Shown: positions 25,620 to 33,771 of the stretch, piece after piece | Layout: every line of letters begins with the position of its first letter | How positions within the stretch are numbered: position 1 is the first letter of the stretch | From: Candidatus Dactylopiibacterium carminicum | GTDB taxonomy: Bacteria > Pseudomonadota > Gammaproteobacteria > Burkholderiales > Rhodocyclaceae | Direction: 5' to 3' | Assembly: GCF_014736495.1 (NCBI RefSeq) | Contig: NZ_MDUX01000004.1 | Span: forward strand, 1 to 64,000 | DNA length: 64,000 nucleotides | Position numbers and translations under genes: made by a program | Notes under the pieces: model-generated | The model's input: the letters and a program-made list of their open reading frames with translations, nothing else | Databases searched by the model: none | What the model was told of the DNA's origin: nothing

Positions 25620-27365
25620 TTGCCGAAATCTCCTGCAGATTCAGCCCAGGTTCCGCCGCCAGACGATCGATACGGGCTTCGCTCGAGCGCAGTGGTTCTG
25701 GTGGTCTACCTTTTCCTGGCTTGCCTGACTCTGCTCGGAGCCTGGGCCCTGATTGCACAGGATTGGCTACGCGAGCAGCAGGCACAAGACGCCGAACTGG
25801 CCGCACATGCATTGGCCAACAGCGAATTCCTCGGCAACAGCCTGCGTGAGGCCAACGATTTGCTGAACCTGTTCGATCTCTACGCGGTATCCGTCCCGAA
25901 CGCTTCGATCCAGCACTTCACGCCTCTCGCCTCCCGTACCCTTTCTCAGCGCCAACGCATCGCCGCTGTATTGCTCCGGGATGCAGACGACCGTGTCGTG
26001 GGCCAGGTATCCGGCAGCCGGCGCATGCCGCACCTGCCACCATTGCCTACCACGCCGCAAGACTACGCGCGTGCCCACTCCAGCGCCGGTACGATCTTTC
26101 ATCCGCCATCGCGGGCTGACGACGGGCGCAGCTTCCTTGCCGTGGAGCGCACGCTGAACGCGAGCAACGGCCGGCGCTTGGGCTCGGCACTGGCATTCAT
26201 CGGCAGCGACACGCTGATCACCTATCTGCGCAAGGTGGATACCAGCGCGGAAGACCGACTCAGCCTGCTGGATACCCAGGGCAACGTCGTGCTCCAGCTC
26301 ACCCAGGGCAAACCTGGTGCGCAAACCCAGTTCTCCGCACTGCCGCCACCGGATTCGGATGGCACGGTCAGCATCCGTTTCGAACACGCGGGCAAGCCTT
26401 ATGTGGCAGCCATCCGCCCGATGCGCGAGTACGGTCTGTTGCTCGCCGTGAGCCGCCCGGCCGACGTTTCCAGTCCGGACTTCCTGCAGACCCGCCAACG
26501 CCTCATCGCCGGGGCGCTCAGCCTCATCCTGTTGCTCGGTGCCCTGGCCTGGCTGATCCAGCATGAGTTCCGCCGGCAGAAGAGCGCACATGCCGCGGTG
26601 GCGCGCCTGAATGCATCACTGGAAGAGCGCGTGCATCAACGCACGGGGGAACTGGAGCAGTTCAATCGCGAGCAGGTGGCATTCAGCTATTCCATCTCCC
26701 ATGACCTGCGCGCACCCCTGCGTGCCATCAACGGCTTTGCCCATGCGTTGCGCGAAGACAGTAGCAGCCTGCTGGATACACAGGGTAAGGACTATGTCGA
26801 GCGTATCTACCGCGCCAGCCTGCGCATGGGAGAGCTCATCGACGCGCTGCTCAAACTGGCCAGCATTTCCCGCTCTCCCCTTTCCCTGCGCAAGCTCGAT
26901 CTGGGGCGCATGGCCGAAGAAATCATCGATGATCTGCGCAAGACCAAGCCCGACCGTGAGGTGCTGTTCAGCCACACAGGAGAGCTGCATGTGGAAGCAG
27001 ACGAAGCCCTGATGCAGAACGCACTCGCGAACCTGATCGCCAACGCCTGGAAATTCACACGGGATAAGCATCCGGCGCGCATCAGTCTGTCCGGCAAGGT
27101 GGAACCTGAAAGCGTGCGCCTCACGCTGTGCGACAACGGCATCGGATTCGACATGGCGCATGCACGCCACCTGTTCCAGCCATTCCAGCAACTGCACAAC
27201 CAGCAGACCTTTGGCGGTACGGGTATCGGTCTGGCTTCCGCGCGGCGCATCATCGAGCGCCATGGAGGCCAGATCGAGGCGCGATCCAGTCCCGGCGAAG
27301 GCGCATGTTTCAGTTTCACGCTTCCCCGGCGCGCCCGCGTGATCCGCCGGCGTCAGGCACCGTGA
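25620..27365 (+). CDS. Membrane sensor histidine kinase
   Basis: The protein has two membrane helices bracketing a periplasmic region: AVVLVVYLFLACLTLLGAWA near the N-terminus, and a second near LIAGALSLILLLGALAWLI. The periplasmic region resembles a Cache-type sensor (YVAAIRPMREYGLLLAVSRP). A coiled-coil linker follows, then HisKA with the phospho-accepting His in SYSISHDLRAPL (about residue 361), and HATPase motifs N-A-W-K-F, DNGIGFD and GGTGIGLA. The start is uncertain. The frame is open to an ATG at 25437 inside htpG, but TTG 25620, after GGAGG, avoids that overlap and leaves a short N-terminus. No response regulator adjoins it; a hybrid kinase follows 82 bases later. Confidence 0.82.
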   Translation: MPKSPADSAQVPPPDDRYGLRSSAVVLVVYLFLACLTLLGAWALIAQDWLREQQAQDAELAAHALANSEFLGNSLREANDLLNLFDLYAVSVPNASIQHFTPLASRTLSQRQRIAAVLLRDADDRVVGQVSGSRRMPHLPPLPTTPQDYARAHSSAGTIFHPPSRADDGRSFLAVERTLNASNGRRLGSALAFIGSDTLITYLRKVDTSAEDRLSLLDTQGNVVLQLTQGKPGAQTQFSALPPPDSDGTVSIRFEHAGKPYVAAIRPMREYGLLLAVSRPADVSSPDFLQTRQRLIAGALSLILLLGALAWLIQHEFRRQKSAHAAVARLNASLEERVHQRTGELEQFNREQVAFSYSISHDLRAPLRAINGFAHALREDSSSLLDTQGKDYVERIYRASLRMGELIDALLKLASISRSPLSLRKLDLGRMAEEIIDDLRKTKPDREVLFSHTGELHVEADEALMQNALANLIANAWKFTRDKHPARISLSGKVEPESVRLTLCDNGIGFDMAHARHLFQPFQQLHNQQTFGGTGIGLASARRIIERHGGQIEARSSPGEGACFSFTLPRRARVIRRRQAP

Positions 27366-27447
27366 TCCCGAGGGCACTCCGGCATACAATCCCTGGATAG
27401 CCCCGGGTAAATTCAGCCCAGCCAAGTCACGCACGCCGGAGCCTTCC

Positions 27448-30408
27448 ATGTCATTCGCCCGGATACTGCTCATTCACCTGGCCGTCACGCTCGTCGCCCT
27501 GCTCCTGTCGTGGGTGATGGCACCATCCGCCATGCTGGCGCTGGTATTGCTCGCCGCCGCGCTGCTGCTCGCACAGTGGTTCCAGCATCGCTACCGGCAG
27601 CAACGGATGCGTGAAGAAGTCCAGCGCAGCCTGCAGGCGCTGCTCGAAGTCATCCCAGCCCCCACCTACGCGAAAGACAACCAGGCACGCTACCTCCTCG
27701 CCAACAAGGCCTTTCTCGAATCTCACGGTCTGAGCGCCGAACAGGTCATCGGCAAGACAGCGCTGGAAATCTTCGATGAAGACTACGGCAGGGAGATCTT
27801 TGCGGAAGACACGTACGTACTCGGTGGAGCCACCCTCCTCAAGGATGAACGCCGCCCCAATCCCCTGACCGGGGAAGACCGCTTCCAGCGGGTGAGCAAG
27901 CAGTGCCACCGCCTCTCCGATGGACAGCGCGTGATCATCGGCTGCAATTTCGACATCACCCACTGGCATGCTTCCGAACAGGCACAGAAGCAGGCGCTGG
28001 CGATCGAATCCATCCAGCGTGAGCAATTGCAGACTTTCATCCAGCATCTGATCGATGTCTTCCCCGAACCTGTCTATCTCAAGGACGCCAATCACCGTTA
28101 CGTGCTGGTGAACGAGGCTTTCGCCAAGGAGAGGCGGCGTGACAAGGCTTCGCTGATCGGATGCAGCTCGCGGGATCTGGCCTCCTCTGAAGAGATCGCC
28201 AACATTGCTGAAAGCGAGGACGACCTCGTGCTGGCCGGCGGGGAAGTCACCAAGGAGCAGCACACGACGCTGCCGGGCAGTACCGAAGAGGTCTTCCGCA
28301 TCGTGCGCAAGCGCCGCTGCCAGGATCCCGACGGACGCGCCCTGGTGCTCGGCGCACATTTCTACATCACCGAATGGAAACTGGCCGAGCGTCGCCTGCA
28401 GGAAGCCGTGGCCCGCGAAACGGACCTGCGCCAGCGTACCCAGGCGTTCATTCAGCGGCTGATCGACGTGATTCCGCAGCCGGTATACGTCAAGGATGCC
28501 GACAGCCGCTACCTCATGGTGAACAAGGCGATGGTGCGCGACAGCGAGAGGACCAGCGAGGATCTGCTCGGCCACTCGCCCCAGGATCTGGGCTGCAGCG
28601 CCGAATACGCCCACAACGTGGAAGAGGAAGACCGGGCCATTCTTGGTGAAGGACTCGTCGTACTCAAGGAAGAGCACATCGTCCATCCCTACACCGGGCA
28701 GGATGCTTTCCGCGTGATCTCGAAGCAGGCCTGTCTGGATGCCAATGGACGACAGGTGATCGTCGGCTCGAACTTCGACATCACTCCTTGGCGGCGTGCC
28801 GAGCTGGCCTTGCAGGCTGCACTGCGCAAGCAATCTCAGTTGCTCTATTTCTTCCAGGACATCTTCGACACCCTGCCCACACCGATTTTCGTCGAAGACC
28901 GCGATGGCCTGTTCGTAATGGCCAACCGTGCCCTGTCACGCGCCCTGGGCGTCTTCCGTCAGAGTCTGCCCGGGCAGTCCAGCCAGCAACTGGGCCTGCC
29001 GCCCTTGCCCGACGACATGCCGCTGGAGCTGAGTCAGGATCATGGCGGCGACCCGCGCATCCATGAACGCAGCCTGCGACTGGAGCTCGAGAAAGGCATG
29101 CCCCGCCACTACGTGCTGCTCGATACGGTGAGTTCCGGCGCCGATGCGCAGCCTGTGCGCATCGGTGTGCTCTCTGACATCACCGCCATCCGCGAAGCGG
29201 AAACCAGCTGGCAACGAGCAAAGCAGCTGGCCGAACAGGCCAACGTCGCGAAATCCGCCTTCCTGGCCAACATGAGCCATGAAATCCGCACCCCGATCTC
29301 GGGCGTGATCGGCACGCTGCGGCTGGCGCTGCGTGAAGCCCGCGTACCCGAAAAAGCACGGCACTTCATCGCCACCGGGCTCTCCAGCGCGGAATCCCTG
29401 CTCGGCATCCTGAACGACATCCTGGATTTCTCGAAGATCGAGGCGGGCGAATTGCAGATCGAACACATCCCGCTGGATCTGCCGCTGTTGCTCGACGATA
29501 GCATGCTGATCATGCGCCACGCGGCCCGAGAGAAAGGGCTGCGCTTCATGCTCGACGTCGCCCCCGCACTGCCGCGCTGGATTCTCGGAGACCCGGTACG
29601 GATCCGGCAAGTGCTCGTCAATCTCGCGGGCAACGCGATCAAATTCACCCACCATGGGCGCATCACCGTCACCGTGGATGTCGATACCGGAGAAGGTCGC
29701 ATCCTGTTCGCCGTACGCGATACCGGCATCGGCATTCCGCCCGAAGTGGTGGGCAAGCTATTCCAGAAATTCCAGCAGGCCGATCACAGCACCACACGTC
29801 GCTTCGGCGGCACGGGCCTCGGGCTGGCGATCTGCCGCGAACTGGTGGAGGCTATGGGCGGAGTGATCGGCGTGGAAAGTCGCGAAGGGGAAGGCAGCTG
29901 CTTCCGCTTCACGCTGCCGCTGCATCCGGCACAGGCTGCAGATGACGCCCCGCCACCGTTACCCACGCCGACCCTTCCCAGCCTGCGCCTGCTCTGTGCG
30001 GAGGATTCCGCGGTCAACCGCCTGATTCTGCAAGCGCAACTGGAGCATCTGGGCCAGCAATGCATCTTCGTGGAAAACGGCCGCGAAGCACTGACAAAGC
30101 TCGCGGCGGAAGATTTCGATGCCGTGCTGATGGACGGGCGCATGCCCGAAATGGATGGCGACGAAGCCACCCGCCTGATCCGCGCCGGCGGCCCGGACGG
30201 CACGCCCGTGCGCAATGCGGCCATTCCAGTCATCGCGCTGACAGCCAATGCCAGCGTGGAAGATCGCGAGGCCTATCTCGGTGCCGGCATGAATGACTTC
30301 ATCACCAAACCCATCGACGAACAACGCCTGGCCGCAGCACTCACGCGTGTGGTCAGCAATCTGGCAGCGGCGGGCATTCCCCTGATCGAAGACCGCGCAA
30401 CAAACTGA
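27448..30408 (+). CDS. Hybrid sensor kinase with four PAS-like repeats, HisKA, HATPase and receiver
   Basis: The 986-residue protein starts with a membrane helix pair (residues about 5-47). Three similar PAS domains follow (about 60-170, 190-310, 330-450), each with a P-x-P-x-Y-x-K-D segment such as PAPTYAKDN, PEPVYLKDA and PQPVYVKDA. A fourth, diverged unit has PTPIFVEDRD. The kinase core has ANMSHEIRTPISGV with His at about 611, NLAGNAIKFTH, DTGIGIPPEV and GGTGLGLAI. The C-terminal receiver has Asp896 in AVLMDGRMPEMDG and the Lys in FITKPID. ATG 27448 has GGAG upstream. It may take its signal from, or act with, the preceding kinase. The target is not visible. Confidence 0.9.
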   Translation: MSFARILLIHLAVTLVALLLSWVMAPSAMLALVLLAAALLLAQWFQHRYRQQRMREEVQRSLQALLEVIPAPTYAKDNQARYLLANKAFLESHGLSAEQVIGKTALEIFDEDYGREIFAEDTYVLGGATLLKDERRPNPLTGEDRFQRVSKQCHRLSDGQRVIIGCNFDITHWHASEQAQKQALAIESIQREQLQTFIQHLIDVFPEPVYLKDANHRYVLVNEAFAKERRRDKASLIGCSSRDLASSEEIANIAESEDDLVLAGGEVTKEQHTTLPGSTEEVFRIVRKRRCQDPDGRALVLGAHFYITEWKLAERRLQEAVARETDLRQRTQAFIQRLIDVIPQPVYVKDADSRYLMVNKAMVRDSERTSEDLLGHSPQDLGCSAEYAHNVEEEDRAILGEGLVVLKEEHIVHPYTGQDAFRVISKQACLDANGRQVIVGSNFDITPWRRAELALQAALRKQSQLLYFFQDIFDTLPTPIFVEDRDGLFVMANRALSRALGVFRQSLPGQSSQQLGLPPLPDDMPLELSQDHGGDPRIHERSLRLELEKGMPRHYVLLDTVSSGADAQPVRIGVLSDITAIREAETSWQRAKQLAEQANVAKSAFLANMSHEIRTPISGVIGTLRLALREARVPEKARHFIATGLSSAESLLGILNDILDFSKIEAGELQIEHIPLDLPLLLDDSMLIMRHAAREKGLRFMLDVAPALPRWILGDPVRIRQVLVNLAGNAIKFTHHGRITVTVDVDTGEGRILFAVRDTGIGIPPEVVGKLFQKFQQADHSTTRRFGGTGLGLAICRELVEAMGGVIGVESREGEGSCFRFTLPLHPAQAADDAPPPLPTPTLPSLRLLCAEDSAVNRLILQAQLEHLGQQCIFVENGREALTKLAAEDFDAVLMDGRMPEMDGDEATRLIRAGGPDGTPVRNAAIPVIALTANASVEDREAYLGAGMNDFITKPIDEQRLAAALTRVVSNLAAAGIPLIEDRATN

Positions 30409-30411
30409 CGA

Positions 30412-31257
30412 TCACTGCCGGACTTCGCCCAGATTCTCCGCCAACGACATGCCGGGTGTGACGCGGCAAGGATTGATGTCCAGTCCACCGCGCCGGGTAT
30501 AGCGCGCCCACACCATCAGCGTTGCCGGTCGGCACTGGCGCATCAGATCGCAGAAGATGCGCTCCACGCATTGCTCGTGGAATTCATTGTGCTCGCGGAA
30601 CGAAACGATGTAACGCAACAGTGCCTCGCGATCGATAGCCAGGCCGCTGTAGCGCACGAACACCGCGCCCCAGTCCGGCTGGCCAGTCACCAGGCAATTG
30701 GATTTCAGCAGATGCGAATACAGCAGTTCATTCTGCACCACGCGCGCCGGATCGGCACGCAGCAGTTCCGGCTCGGGCTGGTAGCGATCGATTTCGATCT
30801 CCTGTGCATCCAGGCAGACACCCACAGGCTTCACGAAAACCCGCTCGGCATCCAGCGACTGCAGGCATACCTGCACCTCAGATCCCGCCGCCTGCGAAAG
30901 ATCCCGCGCGATCAGAGCCTGCGCCTCACCCAGCCCAGCAAGCCGCGTCTGGTTGAAGGAATTCAGATACAGCTTCAGCGACTTGGATTCGATCAGGCAA
31001 GGCGACGATGCCGGCACCCTGAACTCGCCCAAAGCCACCACGGGCTTGCCACGCGGATCCAGCCACGAAAGCTCGTAGGCGTTCCAGAGATCTTCCCCTA
31101 CGAAAGGCAGGGCTGCCTCATCTACACCGATCTCCTCCCGCTTGCCACGGCGGGGAATCGGAAACAGCAACTCCGGTGCGTAATCGCTGCGATACGCACT
31201 CGATTTGCCCAGCGGAGAGTCGGAAGGGGTATTCAGGGAAGACTGGAAATCACTCAT
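30412..31257 (-). CDS. queF: NADPH-dependent 7-cyano-7-deazaguanine reductase, type II
   Basis: This enzyme reduces preQ0 to preQ1 in queuosine tRNA modification. The 281-residue product is the long two-domain form. The N-terminal part shows PIPRRGKREE and ASSPCLIESKSLKLYLNSFNQT, split at the catalytic Cys and the QueF motif. The C-terminal T-fold half has GVCLDAQE, KSNCLVTGQPDWG, and FHEQCVERIFCDLM with the substrate Glu. ATG 31257 has AGGTG upstream. It is convergent with the hybrid kinase gene, only three bases between stops. Confidence 0.96.
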   Translation of the reverse strand: MSDFQSSLNTPSDSPLGKSSAYRSDYAPELLFPIPRRGKREEIGVDEAALPFVGEDLWNAYELSWLDPRGKPVVALGEFRVPASSPCLIESKSLKLYLNSFNQTRLAGLGEAQALIARDLSQAAGSEVQVCLQSLDAERVFVKPVGVCLDAQEIEIDRYQPEPELLRADPARVVQNELLYSHLLKSNCLVTGQPDWGAVFVRYSGLAIDREALLRYIVSFREHNEFHEQCVERIFCDLMRQCRPATLMVWARYTRRGGLDINPCRVTPGMSLAENLGEVRQ

Positions 31258-31479
31258 GTGGCACCTGTTCAACGTGCTTCGTACGCAGCCCCGTTAGAGG
31301 GGGCCGCATGGTAGCACGCACGCCTGGAGCCCCTTCGTGGAACCAAGCCACCCGGATCGTCAGCTCCGTGCATTGATCGATGCACTGAATTTCGTTTCTG
31401 CCCCAGATTCCGGTACTCACCTCTGGCAAGGCTGCGATCGGGAAACCTTGTCCATTTTCCGGGCAAAAGGGCTCTCTTC
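31258..31479. other. Intergenic stretch upstream of queF
   Basis: This 222-base spacer between queF and the TetR gene holds no gene. It contains a near-perfect palindrome GTGCATTGATCGATGCAC (31368-31385, 16 of 18 positions symmetrical), which could be an operator. I see no riboswitch that I can support. Confidence 0.5.
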
Positions 31480-32181
31480 CTACTTTTGAGCGAGACGCTC
31501 CAGATGACCCGGATCGATCTGCCGGACAGCAAGAAAGCCGCTTCGGCAAAGATCATGGATCATGTCCGTCATCTGCCAGACCGCTTCATTCTTGATGTTT
31601 TTCCAATCCATGCCACGAAGCATCACGCCGCGCAGAAACCTGAAACTGAAGATCGCCATCATGATTGCGTTCAGACGCAGCCGCAGCGCTTCGTCATCGG
31701 CCGACCGACCGGTGAATTGGCTGACGACCTGCATCAGGCGGGCTTGCAGCGGTGCAATTGCGCGCTGATGAATCAAGGCAAAGGCATCATCGTTGTCGTA
31801 GGCGCAGCGAGCGACAAATGCCGTCCAGGCATGTGGTTCTGCCTCCTCCAGAATGATGTTGAGCAGCTGGATCAGCGTTTGCTCGAAGCGAACGGAAAGT
31901 TCCGAGTCCGGAGCATCATCCAGCAGGCTCGCCGCCTCTTCGAAGCGATCCGCAGCGTATCCGGCGATCATGTCCGCAGCGGCCAGATAGAGTTCTTTCT
32001 TGCTGCCGAAATGATAGGGAATGGCTGACAAGGTGGTGTTGGCCGCCTGGGACAAAGCGCGGGTGGTCGCGCCCTCATAGCCCACGGCAGCAATGACACT
32101 GATCGTCGCCTCGATCAACTGAGATCGGGTTTTGGCACTGCGTGCTTCATGACCGCTGGTTGTTTTGTCATGATTTGGCAT
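31480..32181 (-). CDS. TetR family repressor, CecR/YbiH type
   Basis: The 233-residue protein has an N-terminal helix-turn-helix (SQLIEATISVIAAVGYEGATTRALSQAANTTLSAIPYHFGSKKELY, shown by its TTRALS and IPYHFGSKKELY core). The C-terminal ligand domain has the LRGVMLRGMDWKNI region typical of the YbiH/AefR branch. ATG 32181 follows AGGAGGATCC, a very strong ribosome binding site. A palindromic operator lies just upstream, and a related one overlaps the promoter of the RND efflux operon. It very likely represses itself and that pump, released by a small toxic compound. Confidence 0.92.
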   Translation of the reverse strand: MPNHDKTTSGHEARSAKTRSQLIEATISVIAAVGYEGATTRALSQAANTTLSAIPYHFGSKKELYLAAADMIAGYAADRFEEAASLLDDAPDSELSVRFEQTLIQLLNIILEEAEPHAWTAFVARCAYDNDDAFALIHQRAIAPLQARLMQVVSQFTGRSADDEALRLRLNAIMMAIFSFRFLRGVMLRGMDWKNIKNEAVWQMTDMIHDLCRSGFLAVRQIDPGHLERLAQK

Positions 32182-32204
32182 GGATCCTCCTGCTGCTCCT
32201 ACAA

Positions 32205-32230
32205 AAAGATAGTTCGTATGAATTATCTTT
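32205..32230. promoter_or_regulatory. TetR operator upstream of the regulator gene
   Basis: A 26-base palindrome runs from AAAGATAGTTCG to GAATTATCTTT and is symmetrical at 22 of 26 positions. It lies 24 bases before the regulator start codon. It shares AGTTCGTA and the ATAGTTC half with the operator at 38289-38306. Confidence 0.78.
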
Positions 32231-32316
32231 TCGATGGTAATGGAACGGCCCGGGATCGGGTGCACTCCTGCATGGAGCCAGGCGGCGGCTGTGCTGCCCC
32301 AACGCAATACCCGACG

Positions 32317-33771
32317 CTAGTTCGTACCACCTCCCAGTGCCGCATACAACCCGATCTGGCTCGACAATGCCGCCCGGTGCAGCTGCACCAGTTGCTGCTC
32401 GACGGCCAGCAGGTCACGCTCGGCATCCAGTACCTCCAGGTATGCAGCCGAGCCGGCATCGAACAGTGTCCGTGCCAGTTTCAGACGCTCGGTCTGTTCG
32501 GCACGTGCCTGGCGCGCCACGATGGTCTGTTCGGCAAGTTTCTGTCTTGCGACCAAGGCATTGGAGACGTCGCGGAACGCGACCTGGATCGCCCGCTCGT
32601 ATTCGGCAATGGCGATGTCCCGCCGGACGACACTCAAATCGAGGTTGGCCCGTCGCATGCCGGCATCGAAAATCGGTAGTTCGATCACGGGCCGGAATAG
32701 CCAGGCGCCAGTCCCCGATGAAAACAGGTCATTCAGATCAGCGCTGACCGTACCGGCGGCGCCAGTCAAGGCAATACGCGGGAAGAACGCTGCACGTGCC
32801 GCACCGATATTGGCCTGGCGTGCCTGCAAGGCATGTTCGGCGGCCAGGATGTCCGGACGGTTGATCAGCAGATCCGACAGAAGTCCGGGGCTTAGCTCCG
32901 GCATCACCATGCTGTCATTCATTGCGACAGATGACTGCGACAATTGAGGCTCACTGCCCAATAGCAGCGCCAGGGCGTTGCGCTGTTGCTCGCGTGCCAG
33001 CGCCAGTTGCACCTGCAAGGCCCTGCCCTGACTGAGCAGCGTATTCACCTGGGTCAGCTCCAGCCGCGAGCCATGTCCCAACTCGTAGCGTTTCTCGAAG
33101 ATGCGTGCCAACGCTTGCTGATTCTCCACCGTGCGCGTCGCCAGCGCGATGCGCTCATCCAGCTCGCGCAGCCCCAGATAGGCATCGGCAACCTGGGAGA
33201 TCAGCGCAATCTCCACGGCGCGATGCCCCTGTTCGGTGGCAAGCCATTGCTCCAGCGCAGCGGTTTTCATGCTGCGCACGCGCCCCCAAAGGTCCAGCTC
33301 CCAATTGCTGATTCCTACGGAGGCCACGTTGGCTTCCACAACCGAACTGCCCGCCAGGGGTTGCAGGCTATCTGGCAGACCGGCACGGATCCTCTGCACA
33401 CTCACACCCACCATCGGCGCCTGCTGCGCACGCTGGATGCGGAAGGCTGCACGCGCCTCCTCGGCGCGCAATGCCGCTACGCGCAGATCGCGGTTGTTGG
33501 CCAGTGCGGTCTCGATCAGCGTCTGCAACGCCGGATCCGTGAAGTATTCACGCCAGGGCAGTCCGGTTGCGAGCACGCCGCCGGATGCAACGGAGGGTGT
33601 CGGCCAATCCCCGGCGATCGGTGATGCGACGGGCTCAGGCGCTGGCGCCAGCGAGACGCAGGCGTTCAGCATCGCAAATGCCGTCAGCCCCAATGTGCCA
33701 ACCAGCCAATCGCGAACCGTCCGCCGCGGGCGGGACTCAATCGCCGTTGTTGTGTGAATCTTTTCAAGCAT
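32317..33771 (-). CDS. RND efflux outer-membrane lipoprotein (NodT/OprM family)
   Basis: This outer-membrane channel of a tripartite pump has 484 residues. It carries a lipoprotein signal (hydrophobic stretch ending LNAC). The TolC-type repeats show SNWELDLWGRVRS, split by the conserved GxxxELDLWG, AYLGLRELDERIALA, RPDILAAEHALQARQANIGAARAAFFP and YLEVLDAERDLLAVEQQLV. ATG 33771 has AGGAG upstream and overlaps the RND gene stop by eight bases. It is the last gene of the pump operon, 135 bases before the TetR gene. Confidence 0.93.
   Translation of the reverse strand: MLEKIHTTTAIESRPRRTVRDWLVGTLGLTAFAMLNACVSLAPAPEPVASPIAGDWPTPSVASGGVLATGLPWREYFTDPALQTLIETALANNRDLRVAALRAEEARAAFRIQRAQQAPMVGVSVQRIRAGLPDSLQPLAGSSVVEANVASVGISNWELDLWGRVRSMKTAALEQWLATEQGHRAVEIALISQVADAYLGLRELDERIALATRTVENQQALARIFEKRYELGHGSRLELTQVNTLLSQGRALQVQLALAREQQRNALALLLGSEPQLSQSSVAMNDSMVMPELSPGLLSDLLINRPDILAAEHALQARQANIGAARAAFFPRIALTGAAGTVSADLNDLFSSGTGAWLFRPVIELPIFDAGMRRANLDLSVVRRDIAIAEYERAIQVAFRDVSNALVARQKLAEQTIVARQARAEQTERLKLARTLFDAGSAAYLEVLDAERDLLAVEQQLVQLHRAALSSQIGLYAALGGGTN

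Noticed and set aside
31258..31479. preQ1 riboswitch upstream of queF
   Set aside because: I could not find the compact pseudoknot pattern; the only notable feature is a palindrome more like an operator.
32318..32328. AGTTCGTACC half-site like the TetR operator, at the end of the outer-membrane channel gene
   Set aside because: It lies in coding sequence over the stop codon and has no inverse half nearby, so chance is sufficient.
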